Numbered from the stretch's first letter, positions 23,658 to 33,545 are shown. The stretch: DNA of 64,000 bases from Adiantum capillus-veneris (GCA_014529385.2 CM043959.1:58940753-59004752), one strand, 5' to 3'. The notes: generated by a model not told the origin, from the sequence alone. Numbers and translations: made by a program.

Positions 23658-23713
23658 ACAGGCTTGTGTATGTTTTGTGTAGGCTCAACGTTTAGCATAA
23701 TCAAGTAGCTTGC

Positions 23714-23926
23714 ATGAATCACGAGAATTTGTATGATCCCTTCATTCCCATTGCAAGGCAAAAGATACACATAATTGTTAGTACTAAGTTGCAATTTCAA
23801 CGTGTAATTCGTAGAATTTTAGGTCCTCTTAGGTTGGCAGAGATAAACGCATTAGTAAATCCTTTTATTTTGCCTTTCATTAGGTACGACCTTAGTTTGG
23901 ACGTCTATATTTTTGTTTTGTTTTAA
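23714..23926 (+). CDS. B leader ORF-a, 70 aa, unknown function
   Basis: This ATG-started ORF lies in the leader between primer site and gag. From residue 18 to its end it aligns without gaps to the neighbouring ORF-b: 23 of 53 residues are identical and most others are hydrophobic swaps. Shared landmarks are F-Q, the AEI/GEI region, NP-ILP-I-Y and DV-IF. No known domain is recognised. Some Tat elements (Ogre) carry an extra ORF before gag; homology to that is untested. Confidence 0.45.
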   Translation: MNHENLYDPFIPIARQKIHIIVSTKLQFQRVIRRILGPLRLAEINALVNPFILPFIRYDLSLDVYIFVLF

Positions 23927-23947
23927 GCATAAGGTCATGCATAGACA

Positions 23948-24166
23948 ATGGATAATGGCCCAAGAATAGAGGTTTTCCTTTTTCATTTCACTCCACACAT
24001 TAGAATAAACATTGCAATTAGTAGAAAAATCCATTTTCAACAACGTATGGTGTTCATGTTTGGTGCCCAAAGAGTAGGAGAAATTCTCGCGTCACCAAAT
24101 CCTGTCATCCTACCTCTCATTGATTATCATAGGTCATTTGATGTGAATATTTTTATTTTTTTGTAG
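23948..24166 (+). CDS. B leader ORF-b, 72 aa, paralogue of ORF-a
   Basis: It starts 21 bases after the ORF-a stop and ends 82 bases before the gag ATG. Nucleotide similarity to ORF-a is low while the encoded peptides keep length, hydrophobic pattern and the NPxILPxIxY core. This suggests an old tandem duplication held by protein-level constraint. Function is unknown. Confidence 0.45.
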   Translation: MDNGPRIEVFLFHFTPHIRINIAISRKIHFQQRMVFMFGAQRVGEILASPNPVILPLIDYHRSFDVNIFIFL

Positions 24167-24248
24167 AATAGATTGCAATTTAGAGAATATTATTGTGTAG
24201 ATCTTTTAAAGAAAGAAAAAACAAACGCGTCACTTTGAAATCAATTCA

Positions 24249-24953
24249 ATGGAAAACCAATGCCAAATGTCTGGATATCCTCTTTTCTTTGGAGAGCCTG
24301 GAGAGGATGCAGAATTATTTTTGGCAAATTTCAAGATGTCTTGTCGTATCAAGAGGATAGTAACTGATCAAGAACGTGTAGAAATGTTTGAGGTAGTCCT
24401 TAGGAAAGATGCTAGCACTTGGTTTGACTCTTTGCCTGAGGAAGTTAAAGAAAATTACATGGAAGTTGTCAATCATTTCAAGAGATACTTCTTTGATCCC
24501 CAAAACACTCAAAAGCTATGGCAAGACATTGTTTCTCATAAGCAAAAAGACTTAGATGACTACTACTTGTACAAGCAAGAGTTCCTACGTCTTTGGGCTC
24601 TTTGGGCTAACCCTGGTGATGGTGCAGAATTTCTAAAGAAGGAGAGGTTCATAGCCGGACTCTTTCCTGACCTTAAGGTAAAAGTTGAGGCGGGTGCACC
24701 TGCTACCTTTGATGCAGCTGAAACTAGGGCTGCTGAGAAATATAGGAAACTCAAGTGCTTAAGGGGGGAGGTTCCAATAGAAGGTCTTAGACCCAAAGGT
24801 AAGTCACAAGCATCAACATCTAAGGAGCTTCCTGAGGTAACGGTTGAAGTGATTGAGAAGTTAAATGAATCCTTAAGCAGCCTGTCAATTCACCTTACAC
24901 AAGCCGTAGGTCCAAAGGGACAAGCAAAGAAGTCTGAAGAGCGAGACCCATGA
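24249..24953 (+). CDS. B gag capsid protein
   Basis: This open 234-codon segment begins MENQCQMSGYPLFFGEPGED. The retrotransposon gag domain follows (TWFDSLPEEVKENYMEV, FKRYFFDPQNTQKLWQDI, FIAGLFPDLK). It ends at a TGA, after which the same frame resumes and reads CWNCGESGHGMYNC, a complete CX2CX4HX4C knuckle, at about 24972-25013. The stop therefore separates capsid from nucleocapsid. CGA to TGA by C-to-T change would explain it. The role is particle assembly in the cytoplasm. Confidence 0.9.
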   Translation: MENQCQMSGYPLFFGEPGEDAELFLANFKMSCRIKRIVTDQERVEMFEVVLRKDASTWFDSLPEEVKENYMEVVNHFKRYFFDPQNTQKLWQDIVSHKQKDLDDYYLYKQEFLRLWALWANPGDGAEFLKKERFIAGLFPDLKVKVEAGAPATFDAAETRAAEKYRKLKCLRGEVPIEGLRPKGKSQASTSKELPEVTVEVIEKLNESLSSLSIHLTQAVGPKGQAKKSEERDP

Positions 24954-27900
24954 CCTAGGAGAGTCTTGCAATGTTGGAATTGCGGTGAGTCTGGACATGG
25001 GATGTATAATTGTCCTTGGCCCCGTGGGGAGCCAGGGAAACCTAACTTGAATTACCCAGTGATGAATGCAGGTGAAGGAAGTAGTCAGCAACCACGGCTT
25101 ATACAAAGGCCAAATGGAGCAAGACCACCTCCACAAGGAGTGGAAGCAGTTCCACCTTTGCCAGATCCAAATGTGCATGTGGTAGAGGTGACAAATTCAA
25201 ATGAGTTTGACATGGAAGCCAATGGCATTAAGCGTGGCCGAGGAAAAGGTAAAGAGAAAGAGGGTGTCCCATCACAGAGTGACCATGGACAAGGCAAGAA
25301 GGCAAAGGAGACCAAGGAAGCTAAGAGGACTCGACGTCGTATCAATCTCCAAGACTTCCCTCTTGGACATGGTATGGCTCCATACAACCTGTTGGAAGAC
25401 ATGCGAGGTAAGGGTTCTGATATCTCATGGCCTCAGTTTCTTGCATTATGCCCACAAGTTAGGAGGGATTTAACAAAGGCAGTTAGCACTAGGAGAAAGG
25501 TAAAAGAGAGTTTTCCTGTTGTAAAAATTGCACATGCTGAAATGAACAAGGATATTACACCTGTGCTAGATTGTTACATAAAAGGAAGATTGGTTAGGAA
25601 AGGTCTAGTGGATGGGGGTGCACAAATTTGCATCATGACAGAAGGGCTCATGCAAAGACTAGGCATGCACATCCATGAGACACCTGAAATCAAAGTGAAA
25701 ATGGCAAACAATAGCAAGGCTAGGTGCGTAGGCATTTGTAAAAATGTTTTTGTGGAGGCCTTTGGCATTAAGAAGGCAGTGGATTTCTATGTCATGTCTA
25801 CCAAGGGAAATGGTTACCCATTTATCCTAGGAAGACCATGGCTAATGAAAATGCGAGCTTTGCAGGATTGGGAGAGTGGAAAGCTAATTTGCAGGAATGA
25901 CAATCACAAGAAGGTTGTCTTTGACATGAAGGAGCAACGCCAAGAGGAGCTCCATGAAGAATCATCTCAAAGTGAGACGGAAGAAGGTTGGACCGATAGC
26001 ACTTCAGAAGAAGAAAGTAGCGGCAGCATTACTGAAGAGGAGTCTTCCATCGAAGTCATGGGGGTAAGGTTTAAGCTAAGCAACCAAGAGACCTCTTGTC
26101 AAGGCTTGGAGGAGGTAGGTCCTCAAGAGAACGAAGGTGTTCAAGATGAAGGGATGCTAGAAGGTATGCTATCAACAACACTTACAAAGGATGAAAGAGA
26201 GGAGTTCAAATGTGTGCTAAGGAAATTTCCGAGGCTTTTTGCTAAAGACTACACCGATGTACGTGGAGTAGATGTTGTTCAACACAAAATTGAGTTGAAG
26301 CCAGAGGCCACACCTAAGGCTCAAAAGCTACGAAGGCTAGGAGTCATTAAGGAGCAGGCTCTACTCAAGGAGGTAAGAAAGCTTCTAGCAGCAGGTTTCA
26401 TTTATCCAGTGGAGAATTCAGAGTGGGTCTCTCCCGTTGTTGTCACTCCTAAGAAAAACGGCAAGTGGAGGGTGTGTGTGGATTATCGTCCACTTAATGA
26501 GGCAACAAAAAGAGATCACTTTCCCCTCCCATTTCAGGATGAGATACTAAATGAAGTAGCTGGTCATGAGAAGTACACTGTGTGTGATGGCTACTCGGGT
26601 TACTTTCAAATAGGTATCGCATTGGAGGATCAATTGAAAACAACCTTTATCACTCCTTGGGGTTGTTATGCTTTTAGAGTCATGCCATTTGGCCTGACAA
26701 ATGCTCCTGCAACTTTCCAACGCTTCATGAACATGGTGTTTCAAGCATTCTTTGGAAAGTCCATTAGGGTTTTTATTGATGATTTTTGCATTTATAGCTC
26801 AAAATCATTGCATCTACAAAGGGTAGAAGAAGGTTTAAAGAAGCTCTATGACATGGGAGGTCAACTCAACCCTGACAAGTGTCACATAGCTGAGGATGAA
26901 GTGATCTTGCTTGGTCACAAGGTTTCCTATAAAGGCATTGAGGTGGATCCTTCAAAGGCAAAGGCTCTTATTGAGCTCCCCTCACCCAAGAATCTCAAAG
27001 AGGTCATATCATTCATTCAAAAAGTGAAGTATATGTCACGCTTTATTCACTTAGCTTCGGAGTTGCTTCATCCTTTGCAAAAGTTGACACAACGAGTAGA
27101 ATTTGCATGGTCTGATGAGCTTGAAGAGTACTTTTGTAACATTAAAGCCATTTTGTCAGAGCTACCAACACTCATGCCTCCTTGTTGGGAGTACACATTC
27201 TTTGTTAGCTCTAGTGCTAGGAAAGAAACAATTGGTGCTGTGTTGCTACAACAAGATCCCCACAATACAAGGATGCGACCCATCTACTTTGCTAGTAGGG
27301 TCATGAATGCTTTGGAGTGAGACTACACAGAAGCAGAACTCCTGATGCTTTCTCTCATGTTTGCGGTGAGAAAGTTTAGATCCTACTTGCTCCCAAAACG
27401 TTTTGTAATCCTCACCGCAGAGAATTTGTTCCCTTGGGTGTCATCTCAAATGAATCTTAGTACTAGGATCTCAAAGTGGATTATGGAGTTGCAAGAGTTT
27501 CAATACTCTTTCAAGGTAGAAGATAGTGTGCGTGCACAATTGGCAGGGATTCTCACTTATAGGGTACATGAGAAGGAAATTAAGGTGCCTCAAGTAAAGA
27601 CCCTACCATTGCCACCACCAAAAAGTATTCCTAATGCTTTTACCTTGTTCTTTGATGGAGCTTTTCGTCGAGCCACAGGGAAAGCAGGGGGAGGGCTAGT
27701 ATTGCTCAACCCAAGTGGAGAGGTGGTCATGAAAGAGAAGGTCAATCTACCAGGTTCAACTAGCAACAATGAAGCAGAATATGACACACTACTTCATGGT
27801 TTGAAGATGTGCATTGGCCAAGGGATAAAACGTCTCATGGTAAAGGGAGATGCACTTCTCATTGTTAAACAGATTTTAGGCATTTGGGCATGCAAGAATG

Positions 27901-29516
27901 AAAGCTTAAGGACAAAATTTCATGCCATTCGTAAGATGTTTAATCAGTTTGAAGAAGTGCAACTATATCATATTCCGAGGAAACAAAATGAAGATGCCGA
28001 TTTACTTGCACAACAAGCAGTTACATGTGTTGAGAGAGAAGTGCAGGTCATCATGGTGGCAGCAGCAGTCAAGCAACCGAGATACCATGGATTGGAGTCA
28101 TTGGCTCCCATTATCGGCTACATTTTGGAGGGTGAGTTTCCACAAGACTTCACGAAGGCTCAGAAGAGGAGACTCATGAAGAAGGCAAGCATGTATCTCT
28201 TCCTAGAAGGCTCCCTCTATCAAAGAGGGAGGGATCAAGTGTGCAGAAGAGTACCAACTATCGAGGAAATTCCAGCCATTCTAAAAGGTTTGCATGAAGA
28301 GGCATGTGGTGGTCATTTTTCCCAAGAATCAACTGTGAAGAAGATTTTGCTTGCGGGGTATGTTTGGCCAAGTTTGCATGTGGATGTTCAACATTGGTGT
28401 AAAAGCTGTCACAATTGTCAGATAAATGGAAATAGAAGGTTGGTGCATGGCCCGAGGCAAATAGTGCTTGCAAATGGACCCTTTGAAAAGTGGGGCATTG
28501 ATGCTATGGGTCCTCTGCCTAGGACAAAAAATGGTAAACTCTACATTCTAGTGGCTGTAGACTATATGACTAGGTGGGTGGAAGCTCAAAGTGTGGCAAG
28601 AGTGAATGAGAGGAAAGTTAGCAAGTTTGTGTACACTCACATTTGTTGCAGATTTGGCACACCTTTGGAGATTGTTTCTGATAATGGTCCAGGGTTTAGG
28701 AAGGGCTTGCTCACAGAAGTTTGTGAAGAGCTTCACATTCTACATCGTCATAGCACACCATACTACCCACAGTCAAATGGTTTGGTGGAGAAGGCTAATG
28801 GTGTCATTGCAGGAATCATTAGAAAGATGGTGCAAAACAAGACAAAATTATGGGATGACTTCTTGGATGGTGCCTTGTGGGCATATCGAACCACATATAG
28901 GGAAGCCACGGAGTTCACACCATTTCACTTGGTCTATGGTCAAGAGGCTTTGCAGCCTATCGAGCTCAACATTCCAACAATGCGACTTCATGGCAAAGGA
29001 GCACAAGATGATCAAGAGGTATGGATGGATCGACTTCTTACGTTAGTGGAGCTTGAGTGGAAAAGAGAAGCAGCATACGAGTGCTACAAGAGGAAAGCCA
29101 CACAAGCGAAAGAAACGCACGACAAGAAACTGAAGGACAAAGGCATCAAGGAAGGAGAGCTTGTGCTAAGGTATGACAATCGACTTGACAATCGTTTTGA
29201 TGCCAAGTTTGAAACTAGATGGCAAGGGCCATACATAGTCAAGAAGGCTTTCAATTCTAGTTACTATCAGCTTATGGACTTGAATGGTAAAGAGCACTCC
29301 AGGAAGGTAAACGGGTATCGCTTGAAGCCCTATTTGAGTCGCCTTCTACCAAAGGATCTACCAAAGATCTGTCCAAAGGCCGCTGTCTCATGTAAGTATT
29401 GTTACATGAAGCATGAGTGTAACTCCAGCCAAAATTTTGAGGGGCCAAACAATGAAGATCTCGTCAAGGACTCTGAAGCACTCTATTTGGAAAAGATACT
29501 CTATGATGGTACATGA
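24954..29516 (+). pseudogene. B pol polyprotein, one in-frame TGA at 27318
   Basis: This is the same frame as gag. In order: zinc knuckle; protease (LVDGGAQICIM, active-site Asp codon about 25611, DGG in place of DSG); an acidic Glu/Ser-rich linker (about 25950-26080); RT (WRVCVDYRPLN, VCDGYSGYFQI, VFIDDFCIYS near 26770); an ancestral-type RNase H lacking its first Asp (FFVSSSARKETIGAVL); TGA at 27318-27320; a second RNase H (FFDGAF, NNEAEY, VKGDALL, NEDADLL; all four acidic residues, 27650-28010); and integrase with HHCC finger (28290-28430) and D-D-E (GIDAMG, SDNGPG, VEKAN). Apart from the TGA codons no frameshift is seen. Confidence 0.92.
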
Positions 29517-29545
29517 ATATACCATCATCCTGGGGGGGGGGCTAT
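29517..29545 (+). promoter_or_regulatory. B polypurine tract
   Basis: The tract tgggggggggggctat (about 29531-29545) lies immediately before the 3' LTR and 15 bases after the pol stop. It would prime plus-strand synthesis. Confidence 0.85.
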
Positions 29546-31167
29546 TGATAGCCGTTTTTCGGCTCTCCATAATTGCCATACTAAGTTACTCCACCCTACC
29601 AAATTCACCCAAACGCTATGGCTATCCCTGACATTTCACTGTACATAGGCGTGTGTGAGTTAGGGGGCTTTTCCTATATCTTCTTAAAAACCCTCAGCTA
29701 GCTAGTCACTGGGCTAGCTGAGCCAAAAAAAATAAAAAAAATAAAAAAATAAAAGTATATTATGGCCTCTTTGTGTGTAAATATTTCATTGTATATATGG
29801 CCTAAATATAGGGATTTTTTATAATTATTTTGGTATTTTATTTAAATATTTCTACTTAGGTGTGTGTTTTATTAAACCTATGTACACCTTCTTTCATCCT
29901 CTTACACCATAATTATATTTTTTTCCAATATGTACATACTCTAACCTCATATTTTTCCTTTATACAAATCACTCCCACATTTTCACCCTCACCCTCGTGA
30001 AAACAAAAAATTGATTTCTACTCATTGGTTACTTTTATTATATTATTTACTTGCATATCTTTTCCTCTTTCACCCAAAATAATTCAAGGAGGGACCATAT
30101 CATATGATTCAAATATCTTTCCATATCCATAACTCCTCCATATTTTTATTATTATTTTTACTCATTATTCTAACACCATGTGCTCATTGAGCTAAAGTCC
30201 ATGAATAGTCCATACACTAGTCCCACCATGTATATATTTCTTATTTCACCAATAATCCTCCTCCATGCATGGGTCAAGGGAAACTTGAATGCTTTGTATT
30301 ATAATATGACAAAGGAGGGGCTCACTCTTGGATGCATTGTACAAATTCAACAAAGGAGGGGGCCACTAAAAGACTTTTGCAGGCATAAAAAACAGGCTTT
30401 TTGGTGAGAATTTTGGCACCTATCTCCACTCCGAATTTGGAGCGGTGGTCAAAAGAGAAAATGTAGCCCACGCTCTGAATAATCACCTCAAATTTTTTCA
30501 TGATTTTTGGAGCTACCAGCGGTGAGCTATGATTTTTTGAGTGGACCCCAGTCTGCCCACTTTTCTCACAAGTAGCCCATAGTCTTCTCTCACATCTTTC
30601 CACACTTCTACACACACACACACACACACACACACATTTCTCTCAATCCCTCACTCAAACCTGCACCTTCAATGGTTTCTCTCACCTTCCTCACCATTAA
30701 CCTCCCCACTTACTCCCATAGCTCTCATATGAGCTCTCCATGTACATACACCATCTCTATGCCTCTCTCTATTATCTCCAAAGTACAATTCCATCTTACC
30801 CCTTATATATATACATAAATTCAGCATGTGTACCATGCTTAACCTCTGCCAATCAAAAGATCTCATCAACGGAATTACCATTTTCATCACGATGATCAAC
30901 CTTGGCGGCGGTGGCATAAAGAAGAGAAGACGAAGAAGAAGATCGATAGTCATTTTGAGAACCTACACGTGTGAGTTCAAGCTTCTTCAAAGCTTCACTA
31001 TCTCAATGATTCTCTTTTAATTCACCCCTCTTCCTTCATCAAATCAACTCACTCTACCCATTGTAAATGTAACATTAACTTTCTAGTGATTACTAACGAC
31101 TAACATACTAACACAAAATAGCATTGACCTAACCATAAAAGACACCTCACCTCAAGACATGTATAGT

Positions 31168-31202
<35 letters not shown>

Positions 31203-32228
31203 CTTCTTTAAAACTTACTTTCACCTTATCTACCATCAATAATGCTTTCTTTTGAGCCCACACCCATGACTCAAGTAGACAAAGAAGGCCCGCAATGTTT
31301 TGATATTCAAAAAAATCATAATCTTGATTTGTTAGCTTGTAAATTAAGATTTCCAATAATCTTAATGAGGGGTCTCCAACCTATAAATAGGCCCCTCTCC
31401 TTCTTGTAAAACAACCTCCAACATTTCACATAGCACCCCAACACTCTATGCGTGAGGAGAGACTTAGGTGTAGCAACCACTTGTGAGCTTCACTCTTGGT
31501 GTGAGAGAAGCCTTCAAGCTACACATTGCAAGTGAGAGAGCGTGAGTTCCACAAATCTCAAAACCACTATTGTACATGCTCCTTCATCATCAATAAATTG
31601 AGGTTTGGTGCATCAAAGGCGTGATTCGACGTTTAAATCTTCGTCCTTCCATTTGTGCAATACGGTTTGGTGAATTCAAGGTGACTTGTGTATTTTGAGT
31701 TTTATCGGTTGATCTTGATTTTAGAAAGTGTTTTAGTGTGTTTTTCATTGCCAGTTTTGTGTCCATTGTAAGAGGGTATTGTGGTGAGAGGTCTGCCACA
31801 CCCTAAGACAGTGTGTGTGTGTTTTGGCAATGTTTAGCAATCACTAAGCATTGAGTGAGTTTTGTACAAGTTCTACGATAGCAACCTAACGAACCATCTC
31901 CATTTGCAAGTCACAAATAAGGTATTATGCAAGATCCTTTTCTCTCTCTCTTACCTTTTCTCTAGCTCTCTCTGATCCATTTTGTGTGTGTCTTGGTGTG
32001 AGGTTGCTTGTGTGTGTTGTGTGGTGCATCTTCTTCGTTTTACCAAAAATCTCTCTTGCGTCCTAGTTCGCATACCATAACTAGGTGGTGCCCCTATCTT
32101 GTTTGGGTTTGGCTGTGGGTTTGTTGTTGTGTTGTGCTTGTGGTTGCCCCAGCCCCAATTGAGCAGCACGGGAGCCTTGAGGGGTGTTTAGAGGTCGCCT
32201 CTCTTGTTGCCCGCCCCGGACCGCCTCA
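29546..32228 (+). repeat. B 3' LTR (2683 bp)
   Basis: It matches the 5' LTR with only scattered differences: a CA run longer by several bases near 30611, a CT run shorter near 31170, and single substitutions such as ccatttttc/ccgtttttc near the start. Confidence 0.96.
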
Positions 32229-32466
32229 ACATGAAGTTTAGAGTGGTATAGTTCCCAAAAATTGAAAAAAAGCCAAAAATAGGACCCGTTTTTTCACAAA
32301 GTTTAGGTTCAAAAATGTTGTGCAAGAGTAAGGTTAATGGTGAGATCAATACTCAAGAAAAACTGCTAAGTTTTTTTCAGCTCATAAGGCAACTTTGTGG
32401 ATATATAGCACCTAGAAATTCATTTTCATACTCTTCAAATAATTCAAGAAAAATGGTCACTTAACA
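32229..32466. other. interior of the TTAA element, right part
   Basis: This AT-rich continuation of 19926-20947 lies beyond gypsy B. No ORF of note is present. Confidence 0.6.
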
Positions 32467-32508
32467 GGACACAAAAGTGTCCAAGGACATAAAAGTGTCC
32501 TGTTACCA
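32461..32508. repeat. compound hairpin at the right end of the TTAA element
   Basis: The arms aacaggacac (32463-32472) and gtgtcctgtt (32495-32504) are perfect complements. Between them lie the two near-palindromes ggacacaaaagtgtcc and ggacataaaagtgtcc separated by two bases. The left end of the element has only one such palindrome. Confidence 0.85.
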
Positions 32509-32516
32509 TTCTAGTG

Positions 32517-32520
32517 TTAA
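32517..32520. repeat. TTAA target duplication, right
   Basis: It directly follows CTAGTG at the right terminus. Confidence 0.85.
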
Positions 32521-33114
32521 GAAGGTCGACTGAGGGGTGCAGAACTACTAGGGCTCTTGCTTCCAGGTCCTTTTCTACCTTTCTGACTTGTGTAGAAGGA
32601 AAAATGATTGAAGGCTTACCTTCGAGATGTGGTCTTTTGCCAGCTTCAGTTGGTTTTTGGCAATCTGCAAGCCAAATCTCTGGGGCGGGGAGACACAGGC
32701 TTCCTCTAGGAGCTCTAGCACCAGTTGCCTGATTTAATATTGGGGACAATAGGATAGTATTTGGCTTGCAATGAAATTGGCCTTTTCTCTGCAACAGTTG
32801 TTGTATTGCCGAAAGAGCTTGGTGAAATTTTTTAGCAAACTTAGCTCGCAACACCTTAGCATTAAGAGGGTCAGTGATGGAAAGAGCTTGGTGAAATTTA
32901 ATTTCTCATCAAACTTAGGACGCAACACCTTAGCATTAAGAGGGTCAGTGCTGGATAAGACAGGTTGGGAACCGATGGGTGCCAGCTAATTGGAGGGGAC
33001 ATTTGAGAAAAGAAGTGACGTGTGATGAGGTAATGGGTTCATAGCATCCCATGGGCTGGCGGAGGTAGAATGAGATTGAAAAGGGAGAGGTCCAAGAACT
33101 GTTGGCAAGAACAT
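32521..33114 (-). pseudogene. L1 ORF1, N-terminal part
   Basis: The likely start is the ATG at 33112-33114 (MFLPTVLGPLPF), followed by a Ser/Pro-rich stretch and one TAG. The sequence KPSIIFPSTQ, then LHPSVDLL, leads to the TTAA at 32520, and the frame continues at 19884 as KAWLKQKW. A 69/74-bp tandem duplication (32811-32950) breaks the frame. Together with 18923-19884 this gives an ORF1 of ordinary plant L1 size. Confidence 0.72.
32811..32953 (-). repeat. tandem duplication in L1 ORF1 (69-74 bp)
   Basis: The unit gaaagagcttggtgaaattt begins at 32811 and 32880. Both copies end cattaagagggtcagtg. A 5-bp length difference between copies shifts the ORF1 frame. Confidence 0.9.
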
Positions 33115-33187
33115 CTTGCCCTTGATTAGGGGAGGAGGAGGTAGAGCTTAGCAGGGTAAGCCATAGCTAAGCGGAGTTAGGCTCTCT

Positions 33188-33209
33188 CGTAGTTCTTCTT
33201 CTTCTTCTT

Positions 33210-33253
<44 letters not shown>
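33188..33253. repeat. (TTC)n(TC)n microsatellite at the L1 5' end
   Basis: Short cttctt repeats pass into an uninterrupted tc run ending at the tatccagt duplication. Confidence 0.9.
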
Positions 33254-33258
<5 letters not shown>

Positions 33259-33261
33259 AGT
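33254..33261. repeat. right target-site duplication of L1
   Basis: This second copy of tatccagt adjoins the 5' end of the LINE. Confidence 0.65.
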
Positions 33262-33545
33262 GTTCTTATGCCTAGCTTTTAAAAATCACCTCTAGCACTT
33301 GCATTGAAGAGATATTTTTAAAATCCCTACACACATGGACCCACACACACTTCTCAGCATGAATTAAATGGTACCTTTTCGCTCATAAATCTCTAATAGT
33401 TTTTTCACAATTCTATCTTTTGAACCCCTCTAATAAATGTAGTTTTGTAAAGTAAACGAACCCTCCTTTTGACATTATTTGCTACACTTACACATTTTGA
33501 GGTGAACCCCTATGTCTCCTTGATGATCTAAAGAGTTCCCTATAG

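Larger units (their letters stand above)
20948..32228 (+). mobile_element. Ty3/gypsy Tat-type element B, 11.3 kb, nearly intact
   Basis: Two 2.7-kb LTRs (TGATAGCC...CCGCCTCA) bound a leader with two small ORFs, gag, and a pol with protease, RT, a degenerate RNase H, a second RNase H with full DEDD residues, and integrase. The second RNase H is the hallmark of the Tat lineage. The flanks share acat (20944-20947 and 32229-32232). The gag-pol frame is broken only by two TGA codons. The LTRs differ mainly in microsatellite length, so insertion is recent. It lies inside the TTAA element. Confidence 0.95.
19889..32516. mobile_element. piggyBac-like non-autonomous element (TTAA target), split by gypsy B
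   Basis: The ends are perfect 15-bp terminal inverted repeats: CACTAGAATGGTAAC at 19889-19903 and its complement at 32502-32516. Each is directly flanked by TTAA. Just inside each end is a near-palindrome, GGACATAAAAGTGTCC (19910-19925 and 32485-32500), with a second related one at 32467-32482. Removing the element and one TTAA joins L1 ORF1 in frame (VDLL to KAWLKQKW), which proves insertion. Without gypsy B it is about 1343 bp and encodes no recognisable transposase. TTAA targets and CACTAG-like ends are known from piggyBac-type transposons. A CACTA-type element is less likely because those duplicate 3 bp. Confidence 0.8.
5941..33253 (-). mobile_element. L1-type LINE, full length in outline, split by two insertions
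   Basis: On the minus strand the order is: a (GA)n-rich 5' end near 33253; ORF1 (33114 down to 18923, interrupted); ORF2 with endonuclease (from 18924), reverse transcriptase (about 9100-7600) and RVT zinc-binding region (about 6900-6720); 3' UTR; and an A-rich tail (5944-5963 on the plus strand as T). Removing A1 (9740-18509) and the TTAA element (19889-32516), plus one copy of each target duplication, leaves about 5.9 kb, a normal plant L1 length. An 8-bp repeat, tatccagt, flanks it. All ORFs are decayed, so it is the oldest layer of this half. Confidence 0.85.

Noticed and set aside
24951-27320. TGA read as a sense codon or programmed readthrough in B
   Set aside because: TGA also truncates clearly decayed ORFs in the window, and no readthrough context is evident. 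Point mutation is simpler.
19889-32516. CACTA (En/Spm) transposon
   Set aside because: The terminal CACTA fits, but the flanks are TTAA on both sides and the L1 frame closes with exactly four duplicated bases. CACTA elements duplicate three.
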